Source: Craspedostauros australis
Lineage: Eukaryota; Bacillariophyta; Bacillariophyceae; Mastogloiales; Achnanthaceae
Assembly: GCA_026770025.1 (NCBI GenBank)
Contig: JAMXDE010000004.1
Location: 3,645,501 to 3,709,500, forward strand
DNA: 64,000 nucleotides
Direction of reading: 5' to 3'
In this document: positions 62,546 to 64,000 of the stretch, one piece after another
How the letters are laid out: the number at the start of each line of letters is the position of its first letter
Numbering within the stretch: position 1 is the stretch's first letter
The notes under the pieces: model-generated
What the model was told of the DNA's origin: nothing
Database searches by the model: none
The model's input: only the letters and a program-made list of their open reading frames with translations
Position numbers and translations under genes: made by a program

Positions 62546-62894
62546 TTTGGCCAGAACACGATCCATGGCGCAAAGAATCGGAGCAAATGGATGGATGATG
62601 CACATATCTATGACTAAGGTAGGCGTTAATTCCCTTCATTGCATGTCACATATTTGGATGGACTATTTAGTTGCATTCTATGATGAGTGTGTCATATTTA
62701 TGTGATGTGGTTTGTCTTTTTCGTGCATGTTACAGGTAGTCTACATTTATGCGCTAACCTTGGAAGTCGATGCGAAACCTCTTTGTCGATAGGACGTCGC
62801 ATCGACATTTGGACGTTTTGGTCACTAAGTATTGAAAAAACAGGCTGGTTGATGCAAATTGGCACTTCAAAAGGGCTGGTTAATGAATTTCCTC
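62546..62894 (-). repeat. MULE right terminal inverted repeat
   Basis: This is the inverted partner of 58133-58481, equal in length (349 bp) and ending GGTTAATGAATTTCCTC at 62894. It keeps the internal 10-bp inverted repeat with GTCGATGCGA. Compared with the left copy there is one replaced block (about 62818-62834) and scattered substitutions toward the inner end. Confidence 0.92.
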
Positions 62895-62903
62895 CAGATA
62901 AGA
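62895..62903 (+). repeat. Target-site duplication, right copy
   Basis: CAGATAAGA directly follows the right TIR and matches the left copy CAGATAAAT at seven of nine positions, the first seven in a row. Confidence 0.7.
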
Positions 62904-64000
62904 CCCGCTGCAGCGAAAATGTTACGCCCAGGTCGGCGTCGCATCTGCGATCCTGATATAAACTTTATGAGGCCTTAAAATATACTTTTTGTAGATATAT
63001 GTAGAAGAACTACATTCTTAAAACGTATATTGGATGGGTTAGGAGGTCATGAAGGTACCTATTATGTCGTGTTGTATCGTGCATTAGATTCAGTTTTTGG
63101 GATGCGACATGGATGCGACTCATCACTGACTCCAAATTTGATGTTGGCGAGCGGCGAAAATGTTCTTTTTTCCTCTCTGAGACGGACTCACAGCAAGGCG
63201 CTCAAAGCTGAACTCAGACGTGCCTACAGTCGTGCAAACGGGCATACATTTCGGCTGTTTTTGGCCCCAATTGATTGCACGCAGTTTCTCGCGGTGGACT
63301 TGGAACAATAGGTGAGGAGCAAAACTGCATCAGAATGCGATGGTACGTACGCGCACTGCGCTGTACCATACGACATTAGGGTGGGATGGAGGTGCAGAGC
63401 TATCAGCATATTCTACCAGGTATAGTGGGATGTTACTTTTGCTTTTGCCAATGCTGCTAGTACTTCGTGAGCGCGGCAACTGTGATCACTGGCGGGTTCG
63501 TCGGACCATGATCTCGCGCGTTCCACGTGTGGTCTCTCATGTCATACAAGGGGCACGAGACTCTGTGACAAGATAGGTGCAGGAGGATAAGGGTCCCGTT
63601 CTGCAAAATAAAGTCAGCTGGCGACTACGGCACATTCCTGATGTACGCTGCTGTGCTTTTCTCGAGTTGGTGAGTTTCCGTTCGTTGCGCCTCTCAGACA
63701 GGATTTTGGTGTCTTGTTGTTGTTGTGGAAGTTTGTGAGTTCATTTTGCTCTTTTCTTGATCACGTTTCATTCCTGTTCCTGGTTCTTTTCCATGTCGCA
63801 CCCAAAGAATCGCTCTGTACTCTTTCAGATGTCGGTGGACAGACAGACGTGATATGTGGTGTTTTGGTAGAAACATGCGTGGAACAAAACCAAATCAGAC
63901 ACTGCGCTCGCGCATTCCGGAGTGCTTTGTGCCTGTCGACACACATTCCCCAGAAGAATCGGTTCTGGTGCGCCACAAAACTGCGGAGTGGCTCTGCGAG
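62904..64000. other. Flank right of the MULE, no gene supported
   Basis: This is DNA that bordered 58124 before insertion, so its first part may have been the original 3' flank of the plastid-protein gene. A 93-codon frame at 63030-63311 (+) lacks an ATG-based gene context and has no recognised motif. TTGTTGTTGTTGTGG occurs near 63715. Nothing else is seen up to the window end. Confidence 0.45.

Larger units (their letters stand above)
58133..62894 (+). mobile_element. Complete Mutator-like (MULE) DNA transposon, 4762 bp
   Basis: The element has 349-bp terminal inverted repeats (58133-58481 and 62546-62894), a 9-bp target duplication with two mismatches, one intact transposase gene (58616-60550) and a non-coding part of about 2 kb with a foldback array of 196-bp units. 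Long TIRs, the 9-bp duplication and a MULE-type transposase agree in placing it in the Mutator superfamily. The transposase is uninterrupted, so it may be autonomous. TIR divergence, by eye roughly 10-15% outside two identical blocks, and the two mismatches in the duplication argue against a very recent insertion. Confidence 0.9.

Noticed and set aside
63030-63311. 93-codon ORF to the right of the MULE as an exon of a disrupted gene
   Set aside because: No splice sites or homology could be matched to the left flank, where the nearest gene ends with its own stop codon.

Overview
The window is nuclear DNA of a stramenopile alga, most probably a diatom. This is an inference from several features. 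Two proteins begin with a signal peptide followed by a diatom-type plastid motif (cleavage before F in VAA|FAPP and VDG|FATP). There is a helicase-associated-domain protein and a membrane-anchored LRR protein with a Pro/Thr/Ser stalk, both of kinds common in diatoms. A two-domain eukaryotic fluoride exporter is present. The spliced genes have short GT-AG introns with GTAAGT, GTGAGT or GTGCGT donors. No gene looks bacterial and there are no operons. The species cannot be named from the sequence.

Layout. From 1 to 12.1 kb the window is fairly gene-dense: the 3' part of mitochondrial ATP synthase alpha (+), a plastid-targeted BT1/MFS transporter (-), a METTL21-type methyltransferase (+), a three-exon LRR membrane protein (-), a two-exon secreted Cys-rich protein (+) and a two-exon FEX fluoride exporter (-). 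From 12.1 to 20.3 kb no gene could be supported. That stretch holds a TGCA-rich satellite (16.2-16.9 kb) and a 49-bp minisatellite (17.2-17.5 kb). From 20.3 to 26.3 kb lie a TPR-like protein (+), a two-TM protein with a beta-rich tail (-), an RluA/RluD-type pseudouridine synthase (+) and a small single-pass acidic protein (-). From 26.3 to 32.9 kb nothing convincing is seen. A bZIP factor with one long intron, a 723-residue protein with a possible PH/GRAM-like end and a helicase-associated-domain protein follow, all on +, up to 42.8 kb. After another gap come a 1267-residue low-complexity coiled-coil protein (+), a three-exon eIF4G (-) and a plastid-targeted protein with a long Asp tail (+).

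The most striking object is a complete Mutator-like element (MULE) at 58133-62894. It has 349-bp terminal inverted repeats, a likely 9-bp target-site duplication (7 of 9 bases match), an uninterrupted 644-residue transposase with three zinc-binding modules, and a non-coding foldback array of 196-bp units in two opposed arms. It sits only 74 bp beyond the stop codon of the plastid-protein gene.

The host genes are unrelated single-copy functions (respiration, plastid transport, translation initiation, RNA modification, transcription, fluoride resistance). The sequence shows no shared pathway. Neighbouring pairs are convergent or divergent with 0.3-1 kb spacers. All splice structures were worked out by eye from reading frame and junction consensus. 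For ORFs open upstream of any ATG, the first in-frame ATG was taken as the start.
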